Shown piece by piece: positions 1 to 12,919 of a stretch of 64,000 bases of DNA. The stretch covers positions 60,155,613-60,219,612 of the forward strand of contig OY735207.1 of assembly GCA_963457665.1 (NCBI GenBank). The letters run 5' to 3'. This DNA comes from Thysanoteuthis rhombus. Lineage: Eukaryota > Mollusca > Cephalopoda > Oegopsida > Thysanoteuthidae. The notes below the pieces were generated by a model. It was given only the letters and a program-made list of their open reading frames with translations. It was not told the origin of the DNA and searched no databases. The position numbers and the translations under genes were made by a program. Position 1 is the first letter of the stretch; every line of letters begins with the position of its first letter.

Positions 1-559
1 ATATTGATAAAATTGCACAATTCATATCACATTCAGTAAAGATAGAAAAAAGACTTATTGCATTCAAAGAGTTTTCTCTGGAAGACTGAACCCCCCATAG
101 GTTGTGTTTTGGCCTTGACATAATAGTATACCTGAAAAAGGTCGTAGAATGTTGTGTTAGTAACACTAACTACAAGGAGTTCAATAATAATCATAAAAAA
201 CTCTTTAAACATTGACCCTTCACAAAACTGCAGATAGTATTATAATTACATATAACCTTTCTCCATAGACATACAATGGTTTATTTTTTAACTAACCTTT
301 CCTAATGTGTATAATTGTGTTCAGATATGTGGACAGATTGAGAAGAAAAAAAAAAATCCCACATTGGAACTCTTTAAAAAGATCAACAAATGCATCAGAA
401 TGTTGCCCGATATTAGAATTAAAAAAATACTTCTGTAATTATTGAGGATTTCTTATGAGTTTCCAATCTATGGCTGGAGGTGCTCAGATGTGGTGTAAAA
501 TTTATCGGCACGGAAAACAGATATGGTGAGCAGATCTTGGATTTTGGCTTGAACTGTCT

Positions 560-790
560 GCGTTCATTTCACACTAATGCACTTGGGAAAGGCATGAATA
601 CACTTCTCCCACCAGCTAAAGGTAAATAGTAGGACATTTGGAGCCCTTTCAACAATATGGAGACAGTTCAATTGAGAAAGTTATTCTTGGAAAAAAAAAA
701 AAAAAAAAAAAAAACGAAAACAGGAACCAAGTCTGAGTGAAGACGGAGGGATGGGTACGGGGCTGGCAACTCCATTCTGTAAAAATCGGC
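560..790 (+). repeat. SINE-like repeat (family F)
   Basis: 'cactaatgcacttgggaaag' then 'gcatgaatacacttctccc', a poly-A run at 692-713, and 'cggggctggcaactccattc'. A further short fragment lies at 1262-1320. Confidence 0.5.
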
Positions 791-1736
791 CAGTAAAAGT
801 CAGCGAGTAGAAATAATAATAAACACTACAGCAATGGAAGAGCACTCTTTGTGGGTCAGTAAAATTAAAGATGAACACTTGGTAGTTTTTACTTATCCTA
901 GATGCATTGAAAACTAGATTCAGAGAGATTATTGAATTGGGAATTAGGGATTGATTGGACTAGAGATGCAAGAATTAAAAGATTTAGATAATAATTCAGT
1001 AAGAGAGAGAGGAAAATAAGAAATTTTTGTGACACAGACATTAAAATGGGTCATATAGAACTGAGCATTTCCTTTGGCATAGTGAAATATACATTAAAAA
1101 AAACCCTGCCTTCTTGTCATGTTTTAAATGCCAACAGAAAAGGTAGTATTTTATAAAACTTGATTTCTGTGTGGAGTTGTCGGTTAGATTAAAAGTTATC
1201 AGTACAGAGAAATAAATTGGCCAGCAGAGTTTGAGCTAAAGAAGAGGCTGTTTATATCCACCTTGCACTAACGCCCCAGGCAAAGGCATAAATATGCTTC
1301 TTCCTGTGCTCTGTTCCATTACTTGATATTTTGACAAAACAACTTATCACTGGCATGTCATGATGGTGAGTAGAGGAAAGAGTGGTTGAGTGAGCACTAT
1401 GTAAACCATAGAAACTTTAGCTTGCCAGGAAGGTATCAGCAAAAAGCAGTTATCGTTATCAAGACAATTCAAAACGGTGGATGTGAAAAAAGGAGAGTTG
1501 GCACAATTCCTTTGATTATCAACAAAGATAATATTTGGTAGAAGATAAACAGTATAACTACGAAAAACCAGTGAAGATTTTCGTTATAAAAGTCTGGATG
1601 GGACCCAAGTGACAGAGCTGAAGTAAGAAAGTTCGAGGCCTGTAGAGTGCTTGGAGACCCTGATACTGAGAAGTTAGGATGAAGGAAAAAATCATCCATA
1701 TATAAAATGCAATGTATATTCATTTATTTATTTTTT

Positions 1737-1881
1737 TGTGTGTGTGTGTGTGCGTGTGTGTGTGTGTGTGTGTGAGTGTGTGTGTGTGTGTGAGTGTGTG
1801 TGTGTGTGTGAGTGTGTGTGTGTGTGTGAGTGTGTGTGTGTGTGTGTGAGTGTGTGTGTGTGTGTGTGTGAGTGTGCGTGA
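1737..1881. repeat. (TG)n microsatellite
   Basis: About 145 bp of TG repeats with regular GTGA interruptions. Confidence 0.95.
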
Positions 1882-2089
1882 CATTTTCCAATACACAGAC
1901 GCTACACCGATGTGGGCCAGAGCACACAGATGCTACACCGAGCCAGGCCAGAAGTACTGATCCATATATAAATAATCCTTCCATTTTTTAGGCGTACCAT
2001 ACTACATATGTGTATAAGATTTATTTGGAGAAGGAAACTGCCAAGAGAAAGACCCTAATTGTCTTGTGGCCATCACGGACAGCTATAGG

Positions 2090-2720
2090 GAGGCTACATT
2101 TGCTTAGGATCAACTGTGTCTAATCTTCAAACAAGACGGTATCAACAGAAGCATGCTTTGTCCCTGGGGATCTGTCTTCATGGCAGCATTTACCCATTGC
2201 ACTATTAGGTTAAGAGCAACAGTACACCCTGATGCCTGCAGCGGAAGGCCAATGGTACTGAGCAATTTCTGAACATCATCAGTCTTTTGTCCGTTATTGG
2301 ACATAGACCTTCCCCAGGATTTGCCATAATTCTCTATCATGGGCCAGTATTTTCTGAATTTGTCTGGTTCATCTCTCCATCTTGTATTCTGTCGGCCTCA
2401 GTTTCTGGGGATCCATTTATGAGTCATTATGTCCATCAGTTGTCTTTCATTCTTGCAACATGGCCTGCCCATTGCCATTTAAGTTTTTTGATAGATTCTA
2501 TAATGTCTCGGACTTCCCGATAAACTGCGCTATCTTGCAATCTCTTCATGTAAGATTGAGCATAATTCTCTCATGCGCACGCAGCATGCTTCTCAGTTTG
2601 TGGGTCTGTCTCTCAGTTAGGTTCCATGTTTCAGCTCCTCAAAAGACTATCGGGATCTCTGCATGCAAAAGAGTATGGGGTCCTCACATTGTATCAAACT
2701 TTTCCCTTGTGGATAGAGAA
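2090..2720 (-). mobile_element. LINE 3' tail fragment, same type as 40.3-42.4 kb
   Basis: On the minus strand near 2520-2450 the frame reads REVRDIIESIKKLKWQWAGH then VARM, a signature of the C-terminal part of RTE-like LINE ORFs, followed by degenerate sequence with stops. The parallel stretch at 40350-40720 has the same order of motifs. Confidence 0.75.
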
Positions 2721-3239
2721 GAATTAATACCAACCATATGTAAGCAAGTGTAGACAGAGTTGATTCCGCAATCACATGAATATCAGATTGATGAAGGCTA
2801 TCATTGACATGGTGCATTGCACACATACACACACACACATACATGTAGTATGAAATTTTCCATAATGCAGTCTCAACACAGGCTGAAATGACTCACTAAG
2901 TCTCATAATGGCGTTAAAATAATAATACCGAAATATCTGATCAATTGGTTTCTGCACTGCAGAACTATGTAACTAAATCATGCTAGTCTATAACCATCAA
3001 CCAGCACACTTTGGATGGCATTCAAATAAAATTTGAAAGTTGCTTTGTGATATTTTGGGATAACCTCAAGCAACAAACGTGAAAAGCCAGAGAAATCAGT
3101 CAGAATGTTCTGATGAAAACAAGAATGAAGACAACCCTGGCTGCAGCAGTGTCAGACTCCACTCCAACTTCTACTACAGATGATTGTTGTAAATGGTAAA
3201 TTGAAAATATATATATATATATATTTTTTTTACTATGAA

Positions 3240-3490
3240 TACATAATCTCTGCTTTATTAGAATGAAATAAGTCTTAGCATATCTGTAGGATAGATTTCC
3301 ATTAATATCTAAGACTCGTCAATTTAGCTCAGTCAGTAAGACAGCGTCCTGACAATGTTCTGGTCATGATAGGGGAATGTAATTTTCACAGATCTGTTTA
3401 CACTCTGAATTTGGTAACAATTTTTCTCATAGTATTGAAATAAAGTCAAGTCCAGTTTGGGAGTTTGACAATCATTGTCAAAATAATTCA
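3240..3490 (+). repeat. tRNA-derived SINE (family E, TAGCTCAGT head)
   Basis: 'tttattagaatgaaataagt' followed by 'aatttagctcagtcagtaag' (A box) and 'ttctggtcatgatagg' (weak B box), then 'aagtcaagtccagtttggga'. The same order occurs at 8935-9115 and, inverted, at 37770-38240. Confidence 0.68.
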
Positions 3491-5222
3491 TGGAATTGTG
3501 ACAATACTTTATTTTAGGATTTCAGGCAACAAAAGCAAAATTTTCAAGATGAACCATTATATCATTATTCTGCTTATTTGTTTATACTACAGCTACACTT
3601 TCTAATAACTATTCATTCTTATATCTTTCATCCCTTCTCATCTCATTGCAATATAATGAACAGGGGTAAGAATGGAAGAGGATGCTCATGTTTGAATGGG
3701 AGGAAAGGAGAATTGACTTTCATTATGACCATGATTCATTCATTACTTCTCCCTCACAAGTTTGAAGCCTTAAAATCAAGTTAGAGTAGTAGTAAACAGG
3801 ATTATAGTCAGACAGTAAAAGTAATCAATAATAGTGGTAATAACATTAATTTCATTTGTCTTTGCATATTACTATAGCTAATAAGATACATTCCATAGGT
3901 AATAAATTACTTCAACAAAATTATTTGCTTTCATTGCAGAAATATACAAGTGATGGCAAAGATGATATCTTAGTTAAAATCAATGTAATTTTCATAGGTC
4001 CAGCTAGTTGTCGTACATTTTGGACTGTTTCCTAAATCAGAAAAGAAATAAAAGAAAAAAGGGTATCTATATATATGACTAAATGTGAATGACATCTGCT
4101 GATTGACAATTTGAACATTCCACCATAAATCAAGGTGGACTTTACCTGTTCACTGTCACAAAAGATAACTAGTTCTACGATAGAGCATTATTTTTTAACC
4201 ACTGCAATTCTTTCAACAGCTAAGAAACAAAACCCAATTAGAAATTGTGAAGTATGTTTACAAAATGAAACAACAGCACAAGACTACATGAATGGCTGTG
4301 CATAAGTGCCCAATGCACAGTTTAAAAAAAAATAAAAGTTGATTCTTCCTGTTATTTTTAGAGTTACAATGCTCAGATTACTCTATTTTGAAGCTTGAAC
4401 ACTATGAATCATAATGCAGTGTTTAGAGCCTCAAAATGAAATAAACTCAGTATTGTAGCTCTGAAAGTAACATTTGGAAAAAGAAAAAGAGAAATGTCTT
4501 CTCTCATTGGGACATAAGACGAAGTCATTGCTGCTGCTAAGACCCCAAGTTCTAGTGCACAAATTGACAACTATTGACCTGTGGCAACACGTTTTGAAGC
4601 CAATGGCCAACAAGGGCATTTACTTAAAATCTTACATAATTTTTCTCGCAAATCAATTTCCAGAATTTATACTGTGAAATTGTTTTGGCTCCACAAATCA
4701 ATATGGTGATTGTAATTTATATTTTAGACAAACATGAATCAAGTATACTTTCTGTAATGTGATCAAATTTTTTCAAGAGAATGTTGGTGAACGAATAAAG
4801 AATAAAGTTGTCTTATGAGGCCTGCTAAATAAAAAAGGTTGCCCCTGCCTGCTTCAGTATAACAAGTCCCTTAGAAAAAAACCTCTCTTCTCCCTGAATC
4901 CTGGAATTTCAAGTTAATCTTCATACTCGGTCATTTGTTTCCTCTCAAAAATATTGAGGCAAATTGCCATACCTGGCTACAGTCTGGGACTGCATTATGA
5001 CATAATCTATTGTATATGTAGTAAGAAGATGCAACACATCACATTGCAAGGTCAAAGCATTCCCTGATGTCTACTAAATCTTTTTTTTGGCACTGTTCTC
5101 ATGGAAAAGATCTCATGTTGTATTGAATATCAATAATTACCAATTAGTAATAACTGATTAGATGGCACTGGAAAACGGGACCAACAGACAAATATAACTA
5201 TTGACCAAGTCTTTTTACATTA

Positions 5223-5460
5223 AACTTGCACTAATGCCCGCAGAGAAAGGCATGAATTCACTTCCACCTCAAGCTGTGGATTAAGTTGAAGCCCACTGGC
5301 TATGTAAAAGAGGTCATTGACCACCCCCCTCTCCCTTAAAAAAGACCTACAATTTGAAAGTTGCCAATGCTGGTCTGAAGCTTGGGTAAAGGAAGTGGGC
5401 TAAGCATGAGACTAGCAACTCCATCAAAACCTACTTGCTCTGAAAATGCAGTAGAGGTTG
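5223..5460 (+). repeat. SINE-like repeat (family F)
   Basis: 'aaacttgcactaatgcccgc' and 'gaaaggcatgaattcacttc' match 560-640, 1262-1320 and 49650-49700; the later part 'gggctaagcatgagactagc' then 'aactccatc' recalls 755-780. Strand is by similarity to the other copies only. Confidence 0.5.
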
Positions 5461-5567
5461 CCGATTAATATCCTGTTATTGCAGTGACAGCCATGCTACA
5501 GCAAGATGTCGTATATATAGGTATCTATAAATTCAATGCAATATATTAGTTTGGAATAACTAAAGCA

Positions 5568-5680
5568 GTGATCCTTAACCCTATCACAACCATGAACCAC
5601 CTCCCCTTCAGAAGTTGGACTTTACTTTCACGCCCCGACCCCTCATATCACCAACCAAATAATTAGTTTAAATTGGGTAC
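5568..5680. mobile_element. Possible hAT-like end
   Basis: 'cagtgatccttaaccctatc' resembles the CAGTGGTTCTCAACC start of hAT elements and is followed by an AC-rich stretch. No matching right end was found, so the extent is unknown. Confidence 0.35.
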
Positions 5681-6191
5681 TGCAAATGAGTGGAAAAAAA
5701 AAAAATTTTTTTTCAATATATTATGTTCATGATATAATGCAGACATTCATTAGGAGAATTCCCCAAATAATAAGAGAAATTCTTAATTTTCCCTTTGGAC
5801 TCACCCCCGCCTTTAAATTGGCCATACCCCCTTGGCTAGAAGCAACTGAACCCATCATGTCAGTGACATTAACGTATAAAATATACATCTGTATGTCTAT
5901 ACGTTACCATTATAACTTGAGAGGGAAATGCAAGAAATGTGAAACCCAAGTTTTCTGGCAGAGTGCACAGATTTCTTTTTAAGGATTTCAAGTCTCATTC
6001 TGGAACTTACTGACTAATGGTTCTTCAAAAGAGTTCTGGATTTTTCACATTTTTGTTTCAGATTTTGTTTTGCATAAATAAAATTCCTCACATGAAACTA
6101 ACAGATCTTTCCAGTTCTATTTCATTTCCGCCCTAAGGATGGGGGGGGGGGGTATTATGCTAACATTTCCTCTCAGAATCTCAAATATATT

Positions 6192-6593
6192 ACAAACTGT
6201 CAACATAAGGTTTCTTCAGTTTTTGAGTTTAGTTTGGCTGGCTGGCTGGCTATGTCTCATGTGTACATGCCACACCAATTGAGCCAAAGGGCTGAAAATT
6301 TAAATATTTAGTCATTATTTCTAGAAAAAAAACATTTTTCTGTTTTTTTGAATCCCTACCAATAATAGGTTTTTAGTGGGAATTCAATTTGCAATTAAAG
6401 TTTATGCTAAATTGATCCCTTTGTTTGTACCCAGCTGCTTTCATGCTCGTTTATAGGAAATTCAGACTTTTAGTGATCACTACCCAACAAAAGGCGAGAG
6501 AAGTAACATTCATTGATCACCTCCAGCAAAGCATACTGCTAAAAAATGTTGGTCTTGCAACAATTTCTACTTAGTGACAAACCAGACCCGTTT
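6192..6593 (+). repeat. Dispersed repeat family A, copy 1
   Basis: Family A is a ~0.4-0.5-kb repeat recognised by a shared series of blocks: AACTGTCAACATAGGTTTCT at the start, GGCTGGCTATG, GAGCTAGAGGGCTGAAAAT, TTATGCTAAATTGATCCCTT, CAACAAAAGG, GATCACCCC, CATGGCATGC and a final TATTGAGTGACTAACCAGAC. This copy has nearly all of them. Confidence 0.85.
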
Positions 6594-7024
6594 AAAATAA
6601 TGGTATACCTTTGATACTTTGATTATAGAAAACATGATAACCTCAAAGTTTTTACTCATTATTTTTTATTTATTACTTTTTTATCTTTTTATTACAATTT
6701 ACAACAATTTGATACAATGAAATGATGCTAAGAATACCTACCAATAACAACAGTGAACTAACCAATAGATTTAATTCATATAAAGTTCTAACAATTTCTG
6801 AAATATTTTGAAAGTCCAGAATGAGTCCAGAATTGTTTACAACAGTGAATTTTGGTAGAGAGAACTGCTTTGGGATCAAAGATTTGGAATCCAATAATCA
6901 GCTGATTCAATTAACGGAACAAGCAAAAAAACACCAAAGTGTTCTGTCTAATTCAAGGGAACAACATGCATAAAACCATAATTTTCTTTCATGGAGGGGG
7001 GGGGGCATGACTATTGGTAAGATG

Positions 7025-7195
7025 GCAGATACATGCCTTCCACCCTAATCACACAGCTCAGAGTGTACTCAATTAGCTACTGAGTGCACGGGAGGATTGG
7101 CCCAATGAAGAGTTTTCTACGCTCTTTGCTCATACTGGGAATCAAACTCGTGACCTTCTGTTTGTGAGGCAGATGTGCTAACCATTAAACCATAA
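7025..7195 (-). repeat. tRNA-derived SINE (family D)
   Basis: Minus-strand head 'ttatggtttaatggttagca' and 'cacgagtttgattcccag', then 'gtagaaaactcttcattggg' and a TTAGGGTGGAAGGCAT tail. Confidence 0.75.
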
Positions 7196-8563
7196 CCTCG
7201 AGTCCCTTTTCTTTCCTACTTTTTCTTTCTTTGGAAAATTTGAGTCACAAGCTAAAAGTATTTGAAAGATAGTTGTTTTGTGAACAAAACAATATGCTTT
7301 CGATATGTCTATCAGATTTTATTTAGGAAAATGTTAGTTCACTAGCACAGCTACTCGATCCGAATACACAGCACATTGATTGTAATAAGCAGAGGAAATC
7401 AGCGATGATGACATACGTTTGAATCAGTTCTTACAAAACGTATCCTATTGTGCTACGGGTCGTAATAAACAAACGGCCCTATTAAGCAGAATCCACTGAA
7501 TTATACAAATGCTGACTTCATTTGTGAGATGAAATTACGAGTATATATCATACATAGGACATAAAGGATGTACCCGCCATATTTATAGTATCTGTAGCAG
7601 CCATCAGCCCCTATCCATTCTTACCCTCACATTAAACAACCTTTACTTTCTCCCTTCCTATCTTGTCTGTCATATTCATAGTATCAGTAGCAGCCACAGC
7701 TGGATCTATTATTGTGCACTCATGATAACCATCAGTGAATTGTGACAAGTCATGGACTAATAAACACTAATTTACAAGGTCATTTTGTCATCTTATGTAT
7801 GAACATCAAGTGACAAGTTTAAAACAACAGAGCAATATATTATATATATATATATAAAGAAAAGCTGCTACATTCTTACGTTACACATTTACTGTAATAC
7901 CTTGAACTGACTTTGTAGGCCTTTAGTATGACATTGTGGTCGAAGAATACTTCTAAGGTAAAATCATGCTCCCTCAAGAGTGCATGTGTTTCGAATGTAT
8001 ACTACTTTTTTTAAATGGAGACATTTTCTTCTCCTTCGGTAATTCGTTCCAGAATTTTGCCCACACGGTTCAAGGTCTTATTGAAATTTCAAGTGTTTTT
8101 TTTTCAGCTCAGTTTCACTTATCTGTACAGCAAAGCCTCAAGTCTACTACACAAAAACCTGCACTATTCAAGGAATTGCTGAACTAAAATAATTTTGCCG
8201 ACTCACACCAGTATAATTATTTTTCAAACTGTAACAAACATGATGATTGGAGATCTTTTCAGTTTGACTAGAAGAAAATAAAACTCAAATTTCCAAACAA
8301 CCTCAAACTATCTCTAGATTATTACAGGGAGAACTTTTCTCTAAATCCACATAGGACATATGTTTACTACATGCTATTTGCACAGCATATTATGCATACA
8401 TTAAGCTTATATTCCCACATACATTGATTTCGTCTGTATTAAACATTAAACCAGTTTCTCAGATCTGGAAAAACCTTTTCAAGATACTCAAAAACAAGAC
8501 TGGCTACTGCAGGGTCAAACTCAATTCAAACTGAAGATCACTGCTGTAACTTTTGTATTTGTG

Positions 8564-8596
<33 letters not shown>

Positions 8597-8603
<7 letters not shown>

Positions 8604-8724
8604 GAGTAAGGATTCACTACACAAACATGTTCATGCTGTCTGGGTTTCCTCAGGCGAATCTGAAGCTTAAACAGGCAAAAGCAAACGTTTGTGTAGCGAA
8701 TTCTTACTCCATTATATTTTAAGC
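8597..8724. mobile_element. Small snapback element next to (TA)n
   Basis: 'aatggagtaaggattcacta' then 'cacaaac' at 8601-8627 is inverted at about 8689-8717 ('gtttgtgtagcgaattctta' then 'ctccatt'), giving a ~27-bp stem with two mismatches and a ~60-bp loop. A half-copy ('tttgtgtagcgaatccacat') lies near 53957, again next to (TA)n. Confidence 0.65.
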
Positions 8725-8826
8725 TCTACTCTTAATCAACTTAATGTATCGGACAATTCATGAAATAAACCCATCATATATCCGATACTGCATTGTATTA
8801 TATTGCATCCCTGATCTGTATTGAGT

Positions 8827-8836
<10 letters not shown>

Positions 8837-8882
<46 letters not shown>
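8837..8882. repeat. (TA)n microsatellite
   Basis: About 46 bp of pure TA. A similar run lies at 8565-8598. Confidence 0.95.
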
Positions 8883-8888
<6 letters not shown>

Positions 8889-8934
8889 ACCAATAAAAAA
8901 ATTATAGAAATTTTTTGTATAATTGTATTCATTT

Positions 8935-9115
8935 ATTTATTAGAATGAAAAAAGCCATGCAGATCTATATGATGAAGTTTTGTTAATATCCAAGACTTGC
9001 CAATTTTGTTAAATAAATAAGCCTCCTGGCAATCAGTTGGCTGTGAGTTCAAATCACGATAAGAAAATCAAGTCAACTCCAGACTACTGGAGTTTGACAA
9101 AAAACAAAAAAAAAC
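8935..9115 (+). repeat. tRNA-derived SINE (family E)
   Basis: 'ttattagaatgaaaaaagcc', a changed A box, 'gtgagttcaaatcacgataa' (B box) and 'caagtcaactccagactact'. Confidence 0.65.
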
Positions 9116-9780
9116 AAAAAAACAAAAAAACAAAACAACAAAAAACAACAAAGAAAAACAAAACCTTTTCTGTTGCTACTTTTCTTTTTATAAGCTAACC
9201 ATTTTTTTCTGTTGAATGGTTAATACCATTATGTGTTGGATATTTGAGGCACACGAGTATAAAACCTACTCTCAAGTCAGTCTCATCAACCAACCAGTTA
9301 AATAACCAACATCTTTACCTGATGAGCTATGAGACTCACCCATACCTCAAACTGACCGATAGAAATTGAGGCGATTGTTATAATTGTCTCGTAATACTGC
9401 TTATTCGGTCTGTTCCCGCAAATCTTCAGTTTGTTATTGAGCCATTAAGCATTAAATCTTATTAGAATTGTACATTATTGTTTCATTGTAGTTACTCTAC
9501 TCCTTGGGAATTATTACAATTGAATTCTCTTACATAGATAGATGTTCAGTTGTTTATCCTTTGTTCATGAGCAAATAAAAAGCCAGGTTTCAGAATTTCT
9601 TTATTCAAAATAAAGATCGCATCACGTCTTATTTTCTATTGGTTGTAGCAACCGTGTTGTTTAAATAGACTTATAAAAAGTCATATCTTTGTATTGTTTA
9701 CAACCTGAAACCAAGATTTTACATTGACCGGAAGAGATTTCATTTCTCTCTTTTTCTGAAAATAATGAGTAATCATTAAA

Positions 9781-10210
9781 ACTGACGACCAAAACTGAAC
9801 ATAGGTTTCTTCAGTTTTCAAGCTGGTCAGGAAATGTTTGTATTATGCATACAGGCTGTACCAATGAAGCTAGAGGGCTGAAAATTTAAACATTTACTCA
9901 TTATGGTAGAAATAGCATTGTTTGTTTTAACACCGGCCAAATTGTGTTTTTAGTTGGGGTTCGATTTTCAATATAAGTTTTTGCTCCCTTGGTTTTGTGA
10001 CTGACAGCATTCATGCTTTTTTTTCTTTTTTTTTTTTAAATTCAGACTTTTTTTTAGTGATCACCACTCAACAAAAGGTGAGAGAAAAACATTCACTGAT
10101 CACTCTTTTTCCAATCTTTTTAATTGATCACCCCCAACATGGCATGCAGTCAAAAGATTAAGATGTTGCTCATGTGATGACTTCTATTGAGTGACAGACC
10201 AGATCTGTTC
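9781..10210 (+). repeat. Family A, copy 2
   Basis: Same series of blocks, with 'ataggtttcttcagttttca' at the start and 'attgagtgacagaccagatc' at the end. Confidence 0.82.
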
Positions 10211-10309
10211 TTTTTTCTTCAAGCCTGACTAATGTTTTCCTATTTTAATTCTCTAAATGTTAGAAAAGAGTTTTAAAATATTACTTGCATAATACCCATC
10301 AAAAATGAC

Positions 10310-10460
10310 GATATGTTATGGATTGGCATTTCTGCCTAGGATCAGCATATCTGTCCACTCTACCTAGGATCAAAGTGCTGCACCACTGCTTTCTGTCTAG
10401 GATCAGATTGTAGTATCTGCGCACTCACTGAAAAGTGTTATACACACAGCATTTTATACA
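10310..10460 (+). repeat. Short dispersed repeat (family G)
   Basis: Three spaced GGATCA blocks ('ctgcctaggatcagcatatc', 'ctacctaggatcaaagtgct', 'gtctaggatcagattgtagt') recur in the same order at 45590-45690. Confidence 0.6.
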
Positions 10461-11304
10461 TGCGGATTCCTTTCTTTAGTTCCATGTGCCATCATTTGGC
10501 TTGTGAGAAAGTTTTTTTTTCAATGAATTCTGGCCTATTGTTTTTGAGAAGTTGAGTCCTAAATGTTCCAGTAATTTTTTAAAAAGTCTATTTTAAAATT
10601 TGTGATCTCGATCTGCACTTGATTCTCATTCTTTGCCCCCCCCCCCCGACAAATTTTCCAAATCAAATTGGTGTCATTTGGAACCACATGACATCATATA
10701 AAATTGGTAAAAAAGAAAATGCAGAGGACTCTCGAAAAGGCACTCATTCTAATGGCACTATTAAATGAAACACGCATTCTAACGGTACGTTTGTTTCTGT
10801 ATTTTTGCACAACTATTGTCTGAGATTAGTCAATTAGCAATAGCACATGAACATTTCAGAGCGTTAGTTTAATAGTTTTTTTAGTTCATTCATTTTCATT
10901 TATTTGCAGACCTGTAACCCATATATCGGGTATCAGACCGTGAAAGGTAAATAAAAAGTAATTTTTGTCTGTACTTTTTGGTTTATCATTAGTACACTTT
11001 GTATGAAGTCCAACTGTTACAATGGAAAATTTGTTATTATGGCACTCTTAAATCCCCTAAGGTGTTGTAGTAATGGAAGTTCACAGTAATAGATAAAAAT
11101 CTGCTTGCTTAGTGTTTCAGATTATCTGGTGCTCATTGTGAAAAGTGGGTACTATGAAAATACGAAAAAAGAAATAAATGGCACACAATTTTTCTTTTTA
11201 TAGTTTCAATTTTTTTAATTTTTTTTTTAAGCGGAATTTATACAAAATAAAGGTTAGGTTAAGCATATGTCTCCCAAGAAACAACTATTATTCGAATATA
11301 AATG

Positions 11305-11575
11305 GCCAGTGATGAAGTCCCAGTTTCCTTTGCATGTGTCAGCTTAGTGGTCTTGTAAGGACTTTATTCTTGAAAATTCTTTTGACCACCCTTTTAGTAA
11401 GATGCAAGTCCACTGAAGGGATACTACCACCCTAATCAATCAGCTTATAGTGTAGTGTACTAAATCAACTGCTAAGTGCACAGAGATTTCAACACTCTTC
11501 ACCAATACTGAGAATCGAACCGTGACCTGTGTATGAGAAAGACATGCGAACCATTACACTATCCGAGCGGAATAC
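11305..11575 (-). repeat. tRNA-derived SINE (family D)
   Basis: Minus-strand head 'gatagtgtaatggttcgcat' and 'cacggttcgattctcag', with the long tail shared with 59345-59680 (for example 'gatgaagtcccagtttc' at the low end). Confidence 0.72.
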
Positions 11576-11810
11576 ACAAAAGAAAGACATCCAGTAAAAG
11601 ATCAATAATTGCTGACTGACTGACATGTAATTGTATAACCTGCACAATAAGCTAGAAGAAAATTATATATAAAATAAAAATGCTCAATGGAATTGTCTGA
11701 AGAAGAAAACATTGGACAACATTTAATTCATGATAATTACTTAAGACCACCCATTTATTTGTTTTATAACAAAATAGAAAGAAACCATCATCTGTGTTTC
11801 ATTCTAGAAC

Positions 11811-12126
11811 AGTGTTTCCCAAAGTGGGTTCCGTGGAAAAAATTCTTTGGTTCTGCTAGTTAAGGTGTCTTAATAAAATTTTGCATAAATTGGCTTCTAA
11901 TGATTTTTTTCTCAACAATTACAAATTTATAACAAATAAGAACTTCTATTTTTTATTTTACTGTTTCATTTATTATGTTTTTACACGAATAAATTTCCTG
12001 TTTTCATTTCATAAAATGTCCCATCAAAATTAAAGCAGCTAGGAGTGTCCATGAAGTATCGGTATGAATAATTCTTGGAAAGTTCTTGGAGAGTTCTGCG
12101 ACAAAATGTGTTCAAGAACAACTGCT
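11811..12126. mobile_element. hAT-like MITE
   Basis: Left end CAGTGTTTCCCAAAGTGGG and right end GTTCAAGAACAACTG, which reads CAGTTGTTCTTGAAC in complement, the CAGNGNTTC.C type of hAT terminus. No coding sequence inside. Confidence 0.6.
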
Positions 12127-12150
12127 ATAGAGGATGCTATATTAATCTAA

Positions 12151-12210
12151 AAACCAGACATAGGTCATGTGACAGTTTCTATTGAGCAACTAACCAGACC
12201 TGTTTTTTTA
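12151..12210 (+). repeat. Family A, 3' end fragment
   Basis: Only the last ~55 bp of the family is present ('ggtcatgtgacagtttctat' then 'tgagcaactaaccagacctg'). It abuts a hAT-like MITE. Confidence 0.7.
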
Positions 12211-12854
12211 AACAAGTTCAATTGTGAAAATATTCAAATATATTTGAATTCCTATGAGATGGTTTTTTTAGAAATCTTGTTTCAGTGGAAGAACCAATTA
12301 TTTCAAATGGTAGGTAGGAGATAATGATAATGATTTTGCTGATAGAATCAAGTGGAAGAGGTCATTGTTACAAACAGAAAAAGTCACTGTCCATTACAAA
12401 AGTGAATATTTTTTTTAACAAGAACATACAATGAACTTTCTTTGGTCATTAGTGCTGTTATAAACACAAGCTAGAAATTTCCAGGTTATTTTTCTTTTTT
12501 CAATCTATCATTATATTTTATTCACTTAAGGGTCACCTCCAGAGACCGTTAAGCTCAAAGTCAAGTCACTAAACACACTTGAGATTTTAGTTCACTTATG
12601 AATTTTACCATTGTATTTGGCAGGTACTTTGTCCTTATGCAAATGCCATCTTCATTTAGAATCATAATTTGGCTTTACTTATACTACTACTAATCCCTAA
12701 TCAGCATCAGTCTAGAATTTTCTAACTTAAATGATGTGTGTGAGAAACAATGAAAATTTTTTTTTTTTGCTCCCTTTTCCACATAGCAGTAAAGAATATT
12801 CCAGAGGAATGTGTACAGAAAAAAATAAGCAAAAGGCTGGTTGCTTGGTTACAA

Positions 12855-12856
<2 letters not shown>

Positions 12857-12915
<59 letters not shown>
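12857..12915. repeat. (TA)n microsatellite
   Basis: Pure TA run. Confidence 0.95.
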
Positions 12916-12919
<4 letters not shown>

